Shown here piece by piece: positions 9,718 to 18,514 of a DNA stretch of 64,000 bases (position 1 is the first letter of the stretch; each line of letters opens with the position of its first letter). The DNA is from an uncultured Eubacteriales bacterium (GTDB lineage Bacteria > Bacillota > Clostridia > Oscillospirales > CAG-272). The notes below the pieces were generated by a model that saw only the letters and a list, made by a program, of their open reading frames with translations, had not been told where the DNA came from and did not search any database. Location: NCBI GenBank assembly GCA_934402395.1, contig CAKRTQ010000003.1, forward strand, positions 62,001 through 126,000, given 5' to 3'. The position numbers and the translations under genes were made by a program.

Positions 9718-10292
9718 TCTACCGCCTCCATGCTGCATCTCAACATAGTTACAAGAGCCGCGCCGTAGACCGTTTCTCTTAAAACGGAAAAGATCTCAGA
9801 TGCCGCACCGATGCCCTGCATCGGATGATCCCCCTTGGCGGTTTCACAAACAAGTATCGCTCCAGGGGCAAGTCTTCTTTTTTTCACAAGCTTTTCAATG
9901 CACGCCGGAACCAGACCCGCGGCATACGGCGGATCGATAAATACAATATCAAACACATCGCCCCCCGCAGCCGAATCAAGAAAAGCCAACGAATCACCGC
10001 GTATTATGCGGCAACGATCCTCAAGGTGGGTCTTGGCTGCATTTCTCTTTACTGCCGTGATTGCCGCTTGAGACATATCGCAGAAAACAGCACATTCCGC
10101 CCCACGGCTCAATGCCTCAAGTCCCATCTGCCCCGAGCCCGCAAACAGATCGAGTACGCGTTTTCCCCTTATTTCAAATTGAAGACTTGAAAAAATAGCC
10201 TCCTTGGCGCGTTCGGATGTCGGTCGTGTTGCCATTCCTTCGGGCGTTTCCAGCTTCGTGCCGCGAGCCGTGCCCGTGATTATTCTCATCAT
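9714..10292 (-). CDS. rsmD: 16S rRNA (guanine(966)-N(2))-methyltransferase RsmD
   Basis: A 192-residue class I methyltransferase. It has the RsmD opening RIITGTARG, the SAM-binding DLFAGSGQMGLEALSRG and the catalytic DPPY motif (FIDPPYAAG). It methylates G966 of 16S rRNA. Two consecutive ATGs (10292 and 10289) are possible starts; the uvrC stop TGA lies across them, so translation is coupled either way. Confidence 0.95.
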   Translation of the reverse strand: MMRIITGTARGTKLETPEGMATRPTSERAKEAIFSSLQFEIRGKRVLDLFAGSGQMGLEALSRGAECAVFCDMSQAAITAVKRNAAKTHLEDRCRIIRGDSLAFLDSAAGGDVFDIVFIDPPYAAGLVPACIEKLVKKRRLAPGAILVCETAKGDHPMQGIGAASEIFSVLRETVYGAALVTMLRCSMEAVE

Positions 10293-12193
10293 TTACGTTT
10301 GTCCTCCGCCAAGCCATTGTCTATATCGTCGGGATGAAAATAACTGTATACCGCAAACGCCTCGGCGTGCGACAGCCCATTCACCGCGTCAAGCGTCGAA
10401 AGATCGGCGTTTTTTACAGCGGAAAGACCACCGAGCGCCGATAAAAGCAATTTCGCCTTGACAGGTCCTATGCCGTTTATCTTCTCAAGGGATGACGTTT
10501 TGTATGTTTTACGTTTGGCGTGCGTCATCTTTGAAACAGTAAATCTGTGGACTTCCTCCTGAATACGGTAGATAAACCCGTAAACATCCCTTTCCCGGGC
10601 AATGCTCACCTCGCCGCCTGCGGTAACGAGCGCGCGCGTCTTATGGTAGTCATCCTTTACCATGCCCGCAGCCGGAATGTCCACTCCGCACTTTCGCATA
10701 ACATCAAGAGCGACATTCAGATGCTCCGCGCCGCCGTCAAGCAAAATAAGGTCGGGAATCACCGAAAACGCCCCTGCAGTATCGTCAAGATGGGCAAAAC
10801 GCCGTTCAAGCGCCTCGCGCATTGCACCGTAGTCATTTGCTCCGGAAGTTGTTTTTATTGTAAAACTGCGATAGTCGCGTTTCAAGAACCGTCCGTGGTC
10901 GGTAACTATCATGCCTGCGGTGATGTGCTCATCGCCTATGTTGGAAATATCGTATGCTTCAATGCGCTCAGGCACAACCTCCAAACAAAGCAACCCGGCA
11001 AGCCGTACCGCCACGTCCTCGGAGCGTGCCGTATCACGGTTCAGCCTCGCTGCTGCTTCCCGTGCATTTTCGGCAGCCATATCACAAAGCTTGCGGTTAT
11101 CGCCGATAACGGGCACAGCGACCTGGACCCGCCGCCCTGCAATATCCGAAAGGTAATCCGAAAGAAGGGCTATATCGTCATCCTCACAATCAAATCCGAC
11201 AAGGAGCCTGCGCGGAGCATAGCCGCTTTCGCGGTAATGGCTGCAAAGCAGCTGACAGAACGCTTTCGGATCTGCTATCGCATCGCCCGATATCGGAAAA
11301 TCGATTTTATCGACCAGAGCACCGCCGCGTATCGAAAGCAGCGAAAGAACAGATATTGAATCATCCGCATAAGCGCCGCACACATCCTGTTCGCAGTCCG
11401 GAGACGCAACTACCTTTTGCTTTTCCGACAGTGATTCAAGAGCGCGAATGGTGTCGCGGCAGCGTGCAGCTGCTTCAAACTCTTCTTTTTCTGCGTACTC
11501 TGTCATATCCTTTTCAAGGCTGCGCCGCGCAGCAGCCGTGTTGCCGCGCAGCACTTCGCCCGCACAGTCGATCAGCCCGCAGTATTCATCGCGACTCACT
11601 CTCCCCGTGCAGACTCCGCGGCACTGCCCTATGCGATAATAAAGGCAGGGGCGCTCCTTTCCTATATCGGCGGGAAATTTCTTTTTGCAAGACGGCAGAC
11701 CGAACGTTTTGTTTACAAGCGATATCACGGAAAAAACCGTTCCTGTGCCAGAGTACGGTCCGAAATATTTCGCGCCGTCATCTTCGCGCTTGCGGCTCAT
11801 AACCAGTCGTGGGTATTCATCCGATGTGATTTTTATATAAGGATAGGATTTTGCATCCTTCAGTCTGATATTATACCTCGGCGTGTACTGCTTTATCAGC
11901 GTGTTTTCAAGCGTCAGGGCTTCGATCTCGGTATCGCAGAGTATATATTCAAACCTGTAAACAGAAGCCACCATTCTGGCAGTTTTCAGGTTTTTCTCAC
12001 CGTTGCGGAAATATTGTGACACTCTGTCGCGCAGCTTTCTCGATTTGCCGACATATATGACCTTGCCGCGTACGTCCTTCATTATATAAACACCGGGACA
12101 CAGCGGCAGTGCGCACGCTTCAGAAAGAAGACGTTTGCGCACAGCTTCCGGAGTCTCCCGCGTTTGCGACAATGCAAGTTTGCTTTCGTCCAT
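10289..12193 (-). CDS. uvrC: Excinuclease ABC subunit C
   Basis: A 634-residue protein. Order of domains: GIY-YIG nuclease (PGVYIMKD...IYVGKSRKLRDR), a cysteine-containing linker, UVR motif near 200-240, RNase H-like second nuclease (YDISNIG, LLDGGAEHL), and C-terminal helix-hairpin-helix (INGIGPVKAKLLL). It makes both incisions in nucleotide excision repair with UvrAB. The start at 12193 has GAAAGGAGCG just upstream; the frame extends 19 codons further into a region holding a terminator-like hairpin, so the longer version is unlikely. First gene of the overlapping uvrC-rsmD-coaD-nadE-MGMT run. Confidence 0.96.
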   Translation of the reverse strand: MDESKLALSQTRETPEAVRKRLLSEACALPLCPGVYIMKDVRGKVIYVGKSRKLRDRVSQYFRNGEKNLKTARMVASVYRFEYILCDTEIEALTLENTLIKQYTPRYNIRLKDAKSYPYIKITSDEYPRLVMSRKREDDGAKYFGPYSGTGTVFSVISLVNKTFGLPSCKKKFPADIGKERPCLYYRIGQCRGVCTGRVSRDEYCGLIDCAGEVLRGNTAAARRSLEKDMTEYAEKEEFEAAARCRDTIRALESLSEKQKVVASPDCEQDVCGAYADDSISVLSLLSIRGGALVDKIDFPISGDAIADPKAFCQLLCSHYRESGYAPRRLLVGFDCEDDDIALLSDYLSDIAGRRVQVAVPVIGDNRKLCDMAAENAREAAARLNRDTARSEDVAVRLAGLLCLEVVPERIEAYDISNIGDEHITAGMIVTDHGRFLKRDYRSFTIKTTSGANDYGAMREALERRFAHLDDTAGAFSVIPDLILLDGGAEHLNVALDVMRKCGVDIPAAGMVKDDYHKTRALVTAGGEVSIARERDVYGFIYRIQEEVHRFTVSKMTHAKRKTYKTSSLEKINGIGPVKAKLLLSALGGLSAVKNADLSTLDAVNGLSHAEAFAVYSYFHPDDIDNGLAEDKRK

Positions 12194-12220
12194 AAACGCG
12201 CTCCTTTCAAAAACAATATC

Positions 12221-12248
12221 GGGGGCTGCCGAGCAAACGACACCCCCC
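12221..12248 (-). terminator. Terminator-like hairpin between ptsH and uvrC
   Basis: On the minus strand a hairpin of five G:C pairs, a mismatch and five more pairs, with a six-base loop, is followed by GATATTGTTTTTG. It lies 107 bases after the HPr stop and about 28 bases before the uvrC start, so it could end the ptsH transcript or attenuate uvrC. Confidence 0.5.
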
Positions 12249-12354
12249 ATAAAAGATCATGCCGGAGTCATGCGCCGCCTCGACAGACCTGCGCAAAAGC
12301 ACTGACACAAATATTGCCTTTTTTCGGGAAAGACAAACCGTAAAAGCATTGATT

Positions 12355-12618
12355 TTATTCGGCAAAACCGCTGTTGATAAGCTCTTCAAGACCGTCAAGA
12401 GCTTCTTTTTCATCCTGACCATCGGCAATAAGCGTAACAGTCATTCCCTTGGCGATGCCGATCGAAAGAACGCCCAAAAGACTCTTCGCGTTCATTTTGC
12501 GATCATCCTTCTGGATCCAAATCGAGCAATTGTATGAATTGGCTTTCTGAATGAAATAAGTAGCGGGTCTTGCATGCAGTCCGCCGTTATTATTTATTGT
12601 AACTTCGCGTGATATCAT
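12355..12618 (-). CDS. ptsH: HPr family phosphocarrier protein
   Basis: An 87-residue HPr. Both regulatory sites are present: His15 in GGLHARPA (phosphorylated by enzyme I) and Ser46 in NAKSLLGVLS (phosphorylated by HPr kinase), so it is HPr rather than the His-less Crh. Cytoplasmic phosphocarrier of sugar transport and carbon catabolite control. The start at 12618 has AAGGAGTCGGAT upstream. It appears to be a single-gene unit with its own promoter; no enzyme I or permease of the phosphotransferase system is in the window. Confidence 0.94.
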   Translation of the reverse strand: MISREVTINNNGGLHARPATYFIQKANSYNCSIWIQKDDRKMNAKSLLGVLSIGIAKGMTVTLIADGQDEKEALDGLEELINSGFAE

Positions 12619-12668
12619 ATCCGACTCCTTATAAAGCCATTTCAGGCCCACTTTTATACTTATTTAAT

Positions 12669-12697
12669 ATTATAACTTAGTCAAACAGCAAAATCAA
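12669..12697 (-). promoter_or_regulatory. Sigma-A type promoter for ptsH
   Basis: Minus strand TTGATT (12692-12697), 17 bases, TATAAT (12669-12674), about 50 bases before the HPr start. Confidence 0.7.
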
Positions 12698-12814
12698 TAG
12701 ACAAAATGATGATATTTCAACCTCTTTGGCGCATCAATTCGTTAATTTTTTAATTATTTCCGAAATTTGCACCGGAATACACTTCCGGATGGCTCAGCTC
12801 CATCGCATCAAAAA

Positions 12815-13336
12815 TCATTTAACAGCATCCACTTTTGTAAGCGATGTGACGGTAACGGTGATATCAACGGTTCTCAGCCTGAGCGTAATGACAGAACCGG
12901 GTGCAAGATGAACTCCGGCAGGCGTCAAATATCCGCCCTCGGTAGGTACAAGGCTACAGGATACCGCACCGCTTATGTCAATGAATGTATTTTCGGGATA
13001 ATGAACATCTATCGGTGCTCCGTCGGCTCCCGCAGTATGAAGCACGGAAGGTGAAAACGTTGGCTGCGCCGCAAGACGCCCCACGAGTTCGTTCCCGATA
13101 TAAACATCGGTTTCGGGTTCAAGATAATCAAATGTCGTGTATCTTACCTCGGTGGCAGCAAATTCGAGTCTGCATTCATCTGTTTTGCTGCGGAATGAGG
13201 AATTGTCGGACACACTGCGTATAACGACAGAAGCAACGGATATGAGTACGAGCAGAATTATTACGACATCCGCCGCTCCGAATCTGATATTGCTTTTTTT
13301 CTTTTCTGCGGATCCCGCATTATCGGTACGCTTCAT
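12815..13336 (-). CDS. DUF4330-like membrane-anchored protein (second of a pair)
   Basis: A 173-residue protein with a charged N-terminus, one helix near residues 20-42 (AADVVIILLVLISVASVVI) and a beta-rich extracytoplasmic part. It resembles its upstream neighbour in layout and fits the DUF4330 family, whose biochemical role is not established. The start at 13336 overlaps the neighbour's stop as ATGA and has CGGAGGTAC upstream. The operon ends here with an O-antigen-ligase-like gene two genes upstream, so a role in envelope polysaccharide assembly is inferred, not shown. Confidence 0.75.
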   Translation of the reverse strand: MKRTDNAGSAEKKKSNIRFGAADVVIILLVLISVASVVIRSVSDNSSFRSKTDECRLEFAATEVRYTTFDYLEPETDVYIGNELVGRLAAQPTFSPSVLHTAGADGAPIDVHYPENTFIDISGAVSCSLVPTEGGYLTPAGVHLAPGSVITLRLRTVDITVTVTSLTKVDAVK

Positions 13337-13872
13337 TTTGTACCTCCGTTTTCTGCCACTTCCGTAATGCTTATGCATTTACCGGTGCCTTCAAAGCCGG
13401 GCATGCTGAGTCGGTATGTTGCACCTACGGCAATTCTTTTACCGTTTACGGTGTACCCGCTCGATGCGTTGTATGCCGCAGACGCCGTTATCGTTATGAG
13501 CAGATCCGAATAATCCGCCAACTCATCAAGCACGACCTCGCCGGATGCTGCATCATATCTCACCTGACTGTGAGGTGCGACCTCGACCTCCGCGCCGACA
13601 TTTCCGAGTCTTACGGCAGTGCCTTTTTCGGTAACCGGGTCGCCTACGGCAATTCCGGATGCCAGTTCTCTTTTTACATTTTTTATTTCAATAGTATAGG
13701 TCACGCTGATACTGTTTTTTTCAGAGGATTTTTTAAAGATCCCCGAAGGTAAGTATGCAAGTAGCGTAACGATCACCACGGCGGCGATCACCACCGCAAT
13801 AAACGCATCGAGTATATTGAAGCGGTAACCCTTGCGGTGCTCGTTTTCCGCAGGTCTCTCTGTTGTTTTCAT
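13333..13872 (-). CDS. DUF4330-like membrane-anchored protein (first of a pair)
   Basis: A 179-residue protein with a helix near residues 22-45 (DAFIAVVIAAVVIVTLLAY) and a beta-rich outer domain containing short glycine-turn repeats such as IAVGDPVTEKGTAVRLGNV. Matches the DUF4330 layout. It lies 43 bases after the O-antigen-ligase-like gene and is translationally coupled to a second, diverged copy. Function unknown. Confidence 0.75.
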   Translation of the reverse strand: MKTTERPAENEHRKGYRFNILDAFIAVVIAAVVIVTLLAYLPSGIFKKSSEKNSISVTYTIEIKNVKRELASGIAVGDPVTEKGTAVRLGNVGAEVEVAPHSQVRYDAASGEVVLDELADYSDLLITITASAAYNASSGYTVNGKRIAVGATYRLSMPGFEGTGKCISITEVAENGGTK

Positions 13873-13915
13873 GTCATGACTCCTTTCGCGCTCAGGAATG
13901 TTTTTTTGATAGTGC

Positions 13916-15886
13916 TCATCCGAGAGCGATCATAATGTCAGCCGACCTTTCATCACCGACTGCGGAAATGCTTTCGGCAGAAAATGCACTGATCTCGCGC
14001 GTTCTTATTTCGGCAGCGGCAGAGGCAACACCCGCAACCGCCCAGAATATAAAGAACACCGTGTAATTGTACCAGACAAAATCAAAGAATCCCGAAAATA
14101 TCATTGCCGTCACTCCGCATATTCCGGCGCCGCAGGTAAGCAGCAGTTTTTTGTCACCGCCCTGACGGATACACCCTGCGCACTTCTGTACAAGCAGGAA
14201 CAGTGTCAGCAGAAGCATTATAAGCCCCGGAATACCGAGTTCGACAAGAGTGCCCAGCCACAGACTGTGCGCGTGGGACGCGCGCCACACCTCGGGGTCG
14301 GCAAAACGCATATACACACTGCCAAACAGCTTCTCGCCGATACCGATACCGCCGGCAAAATATTTTCCGATCATCCGCGATGCGCCGTTCCACACTCTGA
14401 CACGGTAATAGTTCGCGCTATCGGCAAGTGAAAACATATTGTCTATCCTTGCTCCGAATGTCTGCGGAAAGACCATACAAAGCGCACTGCCCCCCGCGAC
14501 CGCAACAGGAACTACCGTTACAGCACGCGGCGTAATTATCAGCAGAAAGATCATTGCCGAGCACGCCATGCCTATCCATGCGCCGCGCGACCATGTGAAT
14601 ACAGCACAAAAAAGCATCGTGACCGCCGAAAAACCGGCAAGAAATCTTTCACGGCGGGATCTTCCCAAAACAGCACCCGCCAAAGCAAACGGAAACACCG
14701 ATGCGACATAATACGCAAGCGAATTTGGATTTAAAAAAACTGATGTGCTCCGTCCGGTTATCGCCGAAAAAAGATTTACATCGAGCCAGTTATATGCGGA
14801 CCTGCCTAACAGATACTCGCACACACCGGCAAATGCCACTATCGTTGCCGATATAAGAAGCAGATCGACGCACGCGCTCAGTCTGCGACGGTCATTCACG
14901 GTATTTACAATAAGAAAGTACACAAGCATCAGAACCGCGCGCAGTACAGCCGGTTTGGGATCGCTGCTGCCGGACACAAAAATACCTCCGCAAAGCGTAA
15001 GCAGCATAAAGGCTGCGACCGCCGCCTCTGCCGGTCCGCAGACAACGGTTCGTTTGCCGCGAAAATACTTTACGGCAAAACCGAGTGCGGCGAGCAAAAG
15101 GATCGATGCGAGCATCATAGACGGACGTTTAAAAACGCGCATAAACGGCGCGAGAACCAGCGATACCGATACGCCCGCCTCCGGAAAGCAGAGCAGAACA
15201 GCAGCAAACACTACGCCGAACAAAGCGGTAAGAAACCGTGCCGGCGAAACAAAATAAGTCAGCATCCCTGCCGCAATGCCGGCAATCACCGCCCAACTCT
15301 GAACAGCCGACACGCCCGATTTTTCAGATGCGAGTTTATCCGGCGTGATGCCGCATGCATCCGAAAGCACAGAGTGCAGAAGCACACTGGTCCCCAGAGA
15401 TTCCGCCAGTGTTTTCGAACTGAACAGAAGGGGCAACGACAGAACCATCATAACAATACCGATGAAGAGATCGGTCCATGATGTGCCGCCGGTATAAAGT
15501 GCATATTTTTTTATGAGGAATATAAGAGATGTATATATACCGAATGTTGTGAAAAACACTCCGTATGTCTTCATATGACAGCCGAGCGCGGCGGCTCGCG
15601 CACGACCGCAAAGGCTCATAAACAGTGATTCCTCAAATACCCGCGCAACAGATCTTTTGATTCTGCGGACAACCCCGTTGCCGCAATCGGCGTTCCGCAC
15701 AACGGTCGCTATCGCCGATCTTTCAAACGCTGCCTTTTCACGCGAATATGCATTCAGAATCTCCCCTGTCCTGCCGCTTTCAAGCTTTTCGACACATTTA
15801 TCGCACATCGCCTCAAAGCAGCTGATGCTTTCGGGATCGCCGGTGCTGTTCCGTATATCGTCCTGTTTTTTGCTTTCGGATAGCAT
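13916..15886 (-). CDS. O-antigen ligase family membrane protein
   Basis: A 656-residue polytopic protein with ten or more helices. A soluble N-terminal stretch of about 100 residues contains two cysteines in CFEAMCDKC. The Wzy_C-type signature is visible in the second half: TWSRGAWIGM, then a long loop with RVRVWNGA, and SHAHSLWLGTLVELGIPGL. Known family: enzymes or flippase-like proteins that polymerise or ligate surface glycans. The start has GGAGAG seven bases upstream. It is read after rimM-trmD (32 bases from trmD) and before two DUF4330 genes, which suggests the three act together at the membrane. Confidence 0.83.
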   Translation of the reverse strand: MLSESKKQDDIRNSTGDPESISCFEAMCDKCVEKLESGRTGEILNAYSREKAAFERSAIATVVRNADCGNGVVRRIKRSVARVFEESLFMSLCGRARAAALGCHMKTYGVFFTTFGIYTSLIFLIKKYALYTGGTSWTDLFIGIVMMVLSLPLLFSSKTLAESLGTSVLLHSVLSDACGITPDKLASEKSGVSAVQSWAVIAGIAAGMLTYFVSPARFLTALFGVVFAAVLLCFPEAGVSVSLVLAPFMRVFKRPSMMLASILLLAALGFAVKYFRGKRTVVCGPAEAAVAAFMLLTLCGGIFVSGSSDPKPAVLRAVLMLVYFLIVNTVNDRRRLSACVDLLLISATIVAFAGVCEYLLGRSAYNWLDVNLFSAITGRSTSVFLNPNSLAYYVASVFPFALAGAVLGRSRRERFLAGFSAVTMLFCAVFTWSRGAWIGMACSAMIFLLIITPRAVTVVPVAVAGGSALCMVFPQTFGARIDNMFSLADSANYYRVRVWNGASRMIGKYFAGGIGIGEKLFGSVYMRFADPEVWRASHAHSLWLGTLVELGIPGLIMLLLTLFLLVQKCAGCIRQGGDKKLLLTCGAGICGVTAMIFSGFFDFVWYNYTVFFIFWAVAGVASAAAEIRTREISAFSAESISAVGDERSADIMIALG

Positions 15887-15918
15887 GACATTCTCTCCTT
15901 TCCGATAAGACTCGTCCT

Positions 15919-16632
15919 TCAGGCGTTTTTGTCGCCTTCGGCGGTAAGATCCGGGCGCATTTCAGCCGTTATACGCCGCGACTGTTCCGCTCTCCATTTA
16001 TCAATGTTGGCATGATGTCCCGATATCAGAACATCGGGCACCCTGACTCCGTGAAATTCATATGGTCTTGTATACTGCGGATATTCGAGCGTTCCGTCCG
16101 ACAGGCTCTCGCTTTCAAAGCATTCCGGCGCCGACAAAACGCCTTCCACCGTGCGTGACACCGCATCAACGAGAATGCAGGCAGGTATTTCGCCTCCCGT
16201 AAGCACATAGTCGCCTATCGATATCTCCTCATCGATGATCTCGTCGATGATCCGCTGGTCAACGCCCTCATAGTGCCCGCAAAGGATAATAAGCCTGTTG
16301 TACCCGGCGGAAAGTTCCCGCGCGCGCTTCTGTTTGAGGACGTTTCCTTTCGGCGACATAAAAATAACGCGCGTACGAAGCTTTTCAGCCTCCGGAGCAG
16401 AAGCGAGGACCGCGCGGTAGCAATTGAATATCGGCGGAGCCGCCATAAGCATCCCCTTGCCGCCTCCGTACGGAGTGTCATCAACGCGACGGTTTTTATC
16501 TTCGCTGTAATCCCTTATATTGTAAGTGTTTACCTCTATGGCTCCGCTTTTTCGCGCCCTGCCTATGATGCTTTCCGAAAGCACATATTCGACGAACTCC
16601 GGAAAAAGCGTCATAATGTCAAACCTCATCAT
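15919..16632 (-). CDS. trmD: tRNA (guanine(37)-N(1))-methyltransferase
   Basis: A 237-residue SPOUT methyltransferase. It opens with FDIMTLFPEFVEYVLSESI and carries DDTPYGGGKGM, LCGHYEGVDQR and the knot region DYVLTGGEIPA. It methylates N1 of G37 in tRNAs with a 3' purine to keep reading frame. Two ATGs overlap the rimM stop (TGATGATG), so the start is 16632 or 16629. Confidence 0.97.
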   Translation of the reverse strand: MMRFDIMTLFPEFVEYVLSESIIGRARKSGAIEVNTYNIRDYSEDKNRRVDDTPYGGGKGMLMAAPPIFNCYRAVLASAPEAEKLRTRVIFMSPKGNVLKQKRARELSAGYNRLIILCGHYEGVDQRIIDEIIDEEISIGDYVLTGGEIPACILVDAVSRTVEGVLSAPECFESESLSDGTLEYPQYTRPYEFHGVRVPDVLISGHHANIDKWRAEQSRRITAEMRPDLTAEGDKNA

Positions 16633-17168
16633 CAGTCAAACATCCCCTCGATAGGTCTTATGAAAATTCCTTTTTCAAGATCTATGGATATAACAAATTC
16701 GGGCACCGCAGGCATCATCCGCTCACCGTCCGGTGTTTCAACGGTGTAAATATCCGATGCGCCGGCGTTGAACACATATGTCAGTGTTCCGTATTTTTTT
16801 CCGCTGTCGGCGTCAATGACGGGCAGCCCGATAAGGTCGGCAATAAAATGAGCACCGGGAGCCAGAGGCAGATCCCTTCGTGCGGCATATACCACGGTTT
16901 CACGCAATGCATCCGCCGCCTCGGGACTTTCTATGCCTTCAAGCTTCATAAGTACAAAACGTTTTTGAACAGATGCCCGCCTGACTCCGCGCGGAAGAAA
17001 TTCATCGCCGTTTTTAAAATAAAGACAACCGAGCGATGCGAGGACATCGGGCGTATCGCACCACGACTCAAGCTTGACGGTACCGTCAAGTCCGTGTATG
17101 TTGATTATTTTTCCGCATTCAAGATATCCGGAAACAGCCTTTGCTGTATTGTTTATTTCGGAACACAT
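16632..17168 (-). CDS. rimM: Ribosome maturation factor RimM
   Basis: A 178-residue protein with an N-terminal RimM barrel (GKIINIHGLDGTVKL) and a C-terminal PRC barrel ending in IPEG-like IRPIEGMFD. It assists 30S head assembly. The ATG at 17168 was chosen because GAGGTG lies just before it; a GTG two codons earlier is possible but overlaps that ribosome site. rimM-trmD is a conserved pair. Confidence 0.94.
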   Translation of the reverse strand: MCSEINNTAKAVSGYLECGKIINIHGLDGTVKLESWCDTPDVLASLGCLYFKNGDEFLPRGVRRASVQKRFVLMKLEGIESPEAADALRETVVYAARRDLPLAPGAHFIADLIGLPVIDADSGKKYGTLTYVFNAGASDIYTVETPDGERMMPAVPEFVISIDLEKGIFIRPIEGMFD

Positions 17169-17210
17169 AAGCACCTCATGTGGGTATACTTCCCTGTTTA
17201 CATTATCAAT

Positions 17211-17239
17211 AGTATATCACAATAACACATTATTTTCAA
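17211..17239 (-). promoter_or_regulatory. Promoter for rimM-trmD-O-ligase-DUF4330 unit
   Basis: Minus strand TTGAAA (17234-17239), 17 bases, TATACT (17211-17216), about 43 bases before rimM. Confidence 0.65.
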
Positions 17240-17289
17240 TATTCAATGGCGTTTTTCGCGCTTTGGGTTTAATAATTTACAATTCGTTA

Positions 17290-17318
17290 TTGAAACAGCG
17301 AAGTATGCGGTGTATAAT
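17290..17318 (+). promoter_or_regulatory. Sigma-A type promoter for yajC
   Basis: TTGAAA (17290-17295), 17 bases, TATAAT (17313-17318), 31 bases before the yajC start; divergent from the rimM promoter. Confidence 0.75.
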
Positions 17319-17349
17319 ATGGGTAAAATTTCATCCGGAGGATCACACA

Positions 17350-17775
17350 ATGCCTGTAATTTTAACAGCAGACGCCGGCGGTGCAACAACTGCAAGCACA
17401 TGGGGAACGGTCATCATGATCGTTGCCATGCTGGCGGTTTTTTACTTCTTTTTTATCCGTCCGCAGCGCAAGCAGGAAAAAGAGACAAACGAAATGCGAA
17501 ACAACCTCGCCGTGGGTGATGAAATAGTCACCATAGGCGGCATTATCGGTATAATCATTGCGATAAGCAGCGAAGATACCGTGACGATAGTTACGAGCCG
17601 CGACCGTACCCGTCTTCACATTCTCAAAAGCGCAATCTCCCGCGTCACGGTTCCCGTAAACGGCACTGCCGATGACAAAAAGGAGAAAACCGACGCCAAA
17701 CCCGAAAAGTCCGACAAGAAAAAAGACAACAAGGACAAGGATGACGCCGCAGCCGATTCCGCCGATAAGAAATAA
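17350..17775 (+). CDS. yajC: Preprotein translocase subunit YajC
   Basis: A 141-residue protein with one helix (residues 17-38, ending IRPQRKQEKE) and the YajC core MRNNLAVGDEIVTIGGIIG. The start at 17350 has GGAGG eight bases upstream; the frame extends 92 codons further without support. The C-terminal 35 residues are almost only Lys, Asp, Ala, Pro and Glu, an extension longer than in many YajC proteins. Known role: accessory of SecDF in protein export. Confidence 0.94.
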   Translation: MPVILTADAGGATTASTWGTVIMIVAMLAVFYFFFIRPQRKQEKETNEMRNNLAVGDEIVTIGGIIGIIIAISSEDTVTIVTSRDRTRLHILKSAISRVTVPVNGTADDKKEKTDAKPEKSDKKKDNKDKDDAAADSADKK

Positions 17776-17788
17776 ATCTCAAAACGAC

Positions 17789-17830
17789 ATTCCCGGAGAC
17801 ATACGCCATACAATGTGTGTCTCCGGGAAT
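17789..17830 (+). terminator. Terminator-like hairpin after yajC
   Basis: A 13-bp perfect inverted repeat (17789-17801 and 17818-17830) is followed by the loosely T-rich ATTGTTGTATTT. It lies 13 bases after the yajC stop; read-through into the next gene is possible. Confidence 0.65.
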
Positions 17831-17891
17831 ATTGTTGTATTTACGCGCATATATTCAAACGTAACGATATGTGCGCGGAGGATACACCGTG

Positions 17892-18374
17892 ATGAAATCA
17901 ACAGATAACAAAAGCGTAAGAGCTGTCACACCATCGGCTGCAAAAAGGCAGAGCGAAGGCGTGGGATTCGCCGCAGCCTCTCTCACCGGCTTTATTGGCG
18001 GCATAGCGGCGGGAATGCTGCTTCTGCTCATTGCCGCCGCAGCGGCTTATTCAACTTCCGATCCGGATCCGCTGTCCTTTCCGCTTTCCGTTGCGGCACT
18101 TTATTGCGGAATGTTCGTGGGAGGCGTTGCCGCCTCGCGCATAAGTAAAAAAGCGGCAATCGCTGAATCAGCAGTGGCGGCAACCGCCACTAATGCTTTA
18201 ATGCTCGCCGTATCTGCGTTCATCGGAGCACACAATGCATATCCCCTGTGGGCAAAGCTTTTGCTTCACGCAGGCATATTCGCGGCTTTCATGATCGGCG
18301 CACTTGCCGCAAGACCGCGAAAGCGCACATCAAAAAATGTACGTCATGCAATAAAACGTCGTGCCGCACGCTGA
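17892..18374 (+). CDS. TIGR04086 family membrane protein
   Basis: A 160-residue protein with four hydrophobic segments (near 29-50, 59-80, 95-112, 120-136 by eye) and a very basic C-terminal tail. The layout, size and place next to yajC match TIGR04086 membrane proteins of Clostridia, whose function is unknown. A GGAGG at 17876-17880 serves either the ATG at 17892 or a GTG one codon earlier. Confidence 0.75.
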   Translation: MKSTDNKSVRAVTPSAAKRQSEGVGFAAASLTGFIGGIAAGMLLLLIAAAAAYSTSDPDPLSFPLSVAALYCGMFVGGVAASRISKKAAIAESAVAATATNALMLAVSAFIGAHNAYPLWAKLLLHAGIFAAFMIGALAARPRKRTSKNVRHAIKRRAAR

Positions 18375-18397
18375 GTCGTGCACAATTTGTTGTATGC

Positions 18398-18462
18398 AAT
18401 GACCAATAATCCATGTTGATCGCATCATTTTCTTGTTGCGTGTGCATGAATTATTGGTCATT
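18398..18462. repeat. 13-bp inverted repeat upstream of the ABC-DUF1854 operon
   Basis: AATGACCAATAAT (18398-18410) is repeated inverted at 18450-18462 with a 39-base gap. There is no T-run after it, so it is not an obvious terminator. It lies 23 bases upstream of the -35 element of the next promoter. Within this 319-base gene-free stretch (18375-18693) it is the first of three structured elements. Confidence 0.8.
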
Positions 18463-18485
18463 TTGACTATAATTCGCGGTTTTTG

Positions 18486-18514
18486 TTGACACCCGATATT
18501 TTTGATGATAAAAT
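18486..18514 (+). promoter_or_regulatory. Sigma-A type promoter for the ABC-DUF1854 operon
   Basis: TTGACA (18486-18491), 17 bases, TAAAAT (18509-18514). Predicted start of transcription is near 18521, leaving a leader of about 170 bases. Confidence 0.8.

Noticed and set aside
12194..12250. N-terminal extension of UvrC by 19 codons
   Set aside because: The extension runs through a terminator-like hairpin and the ribosome site that serves the ATG at 12193.
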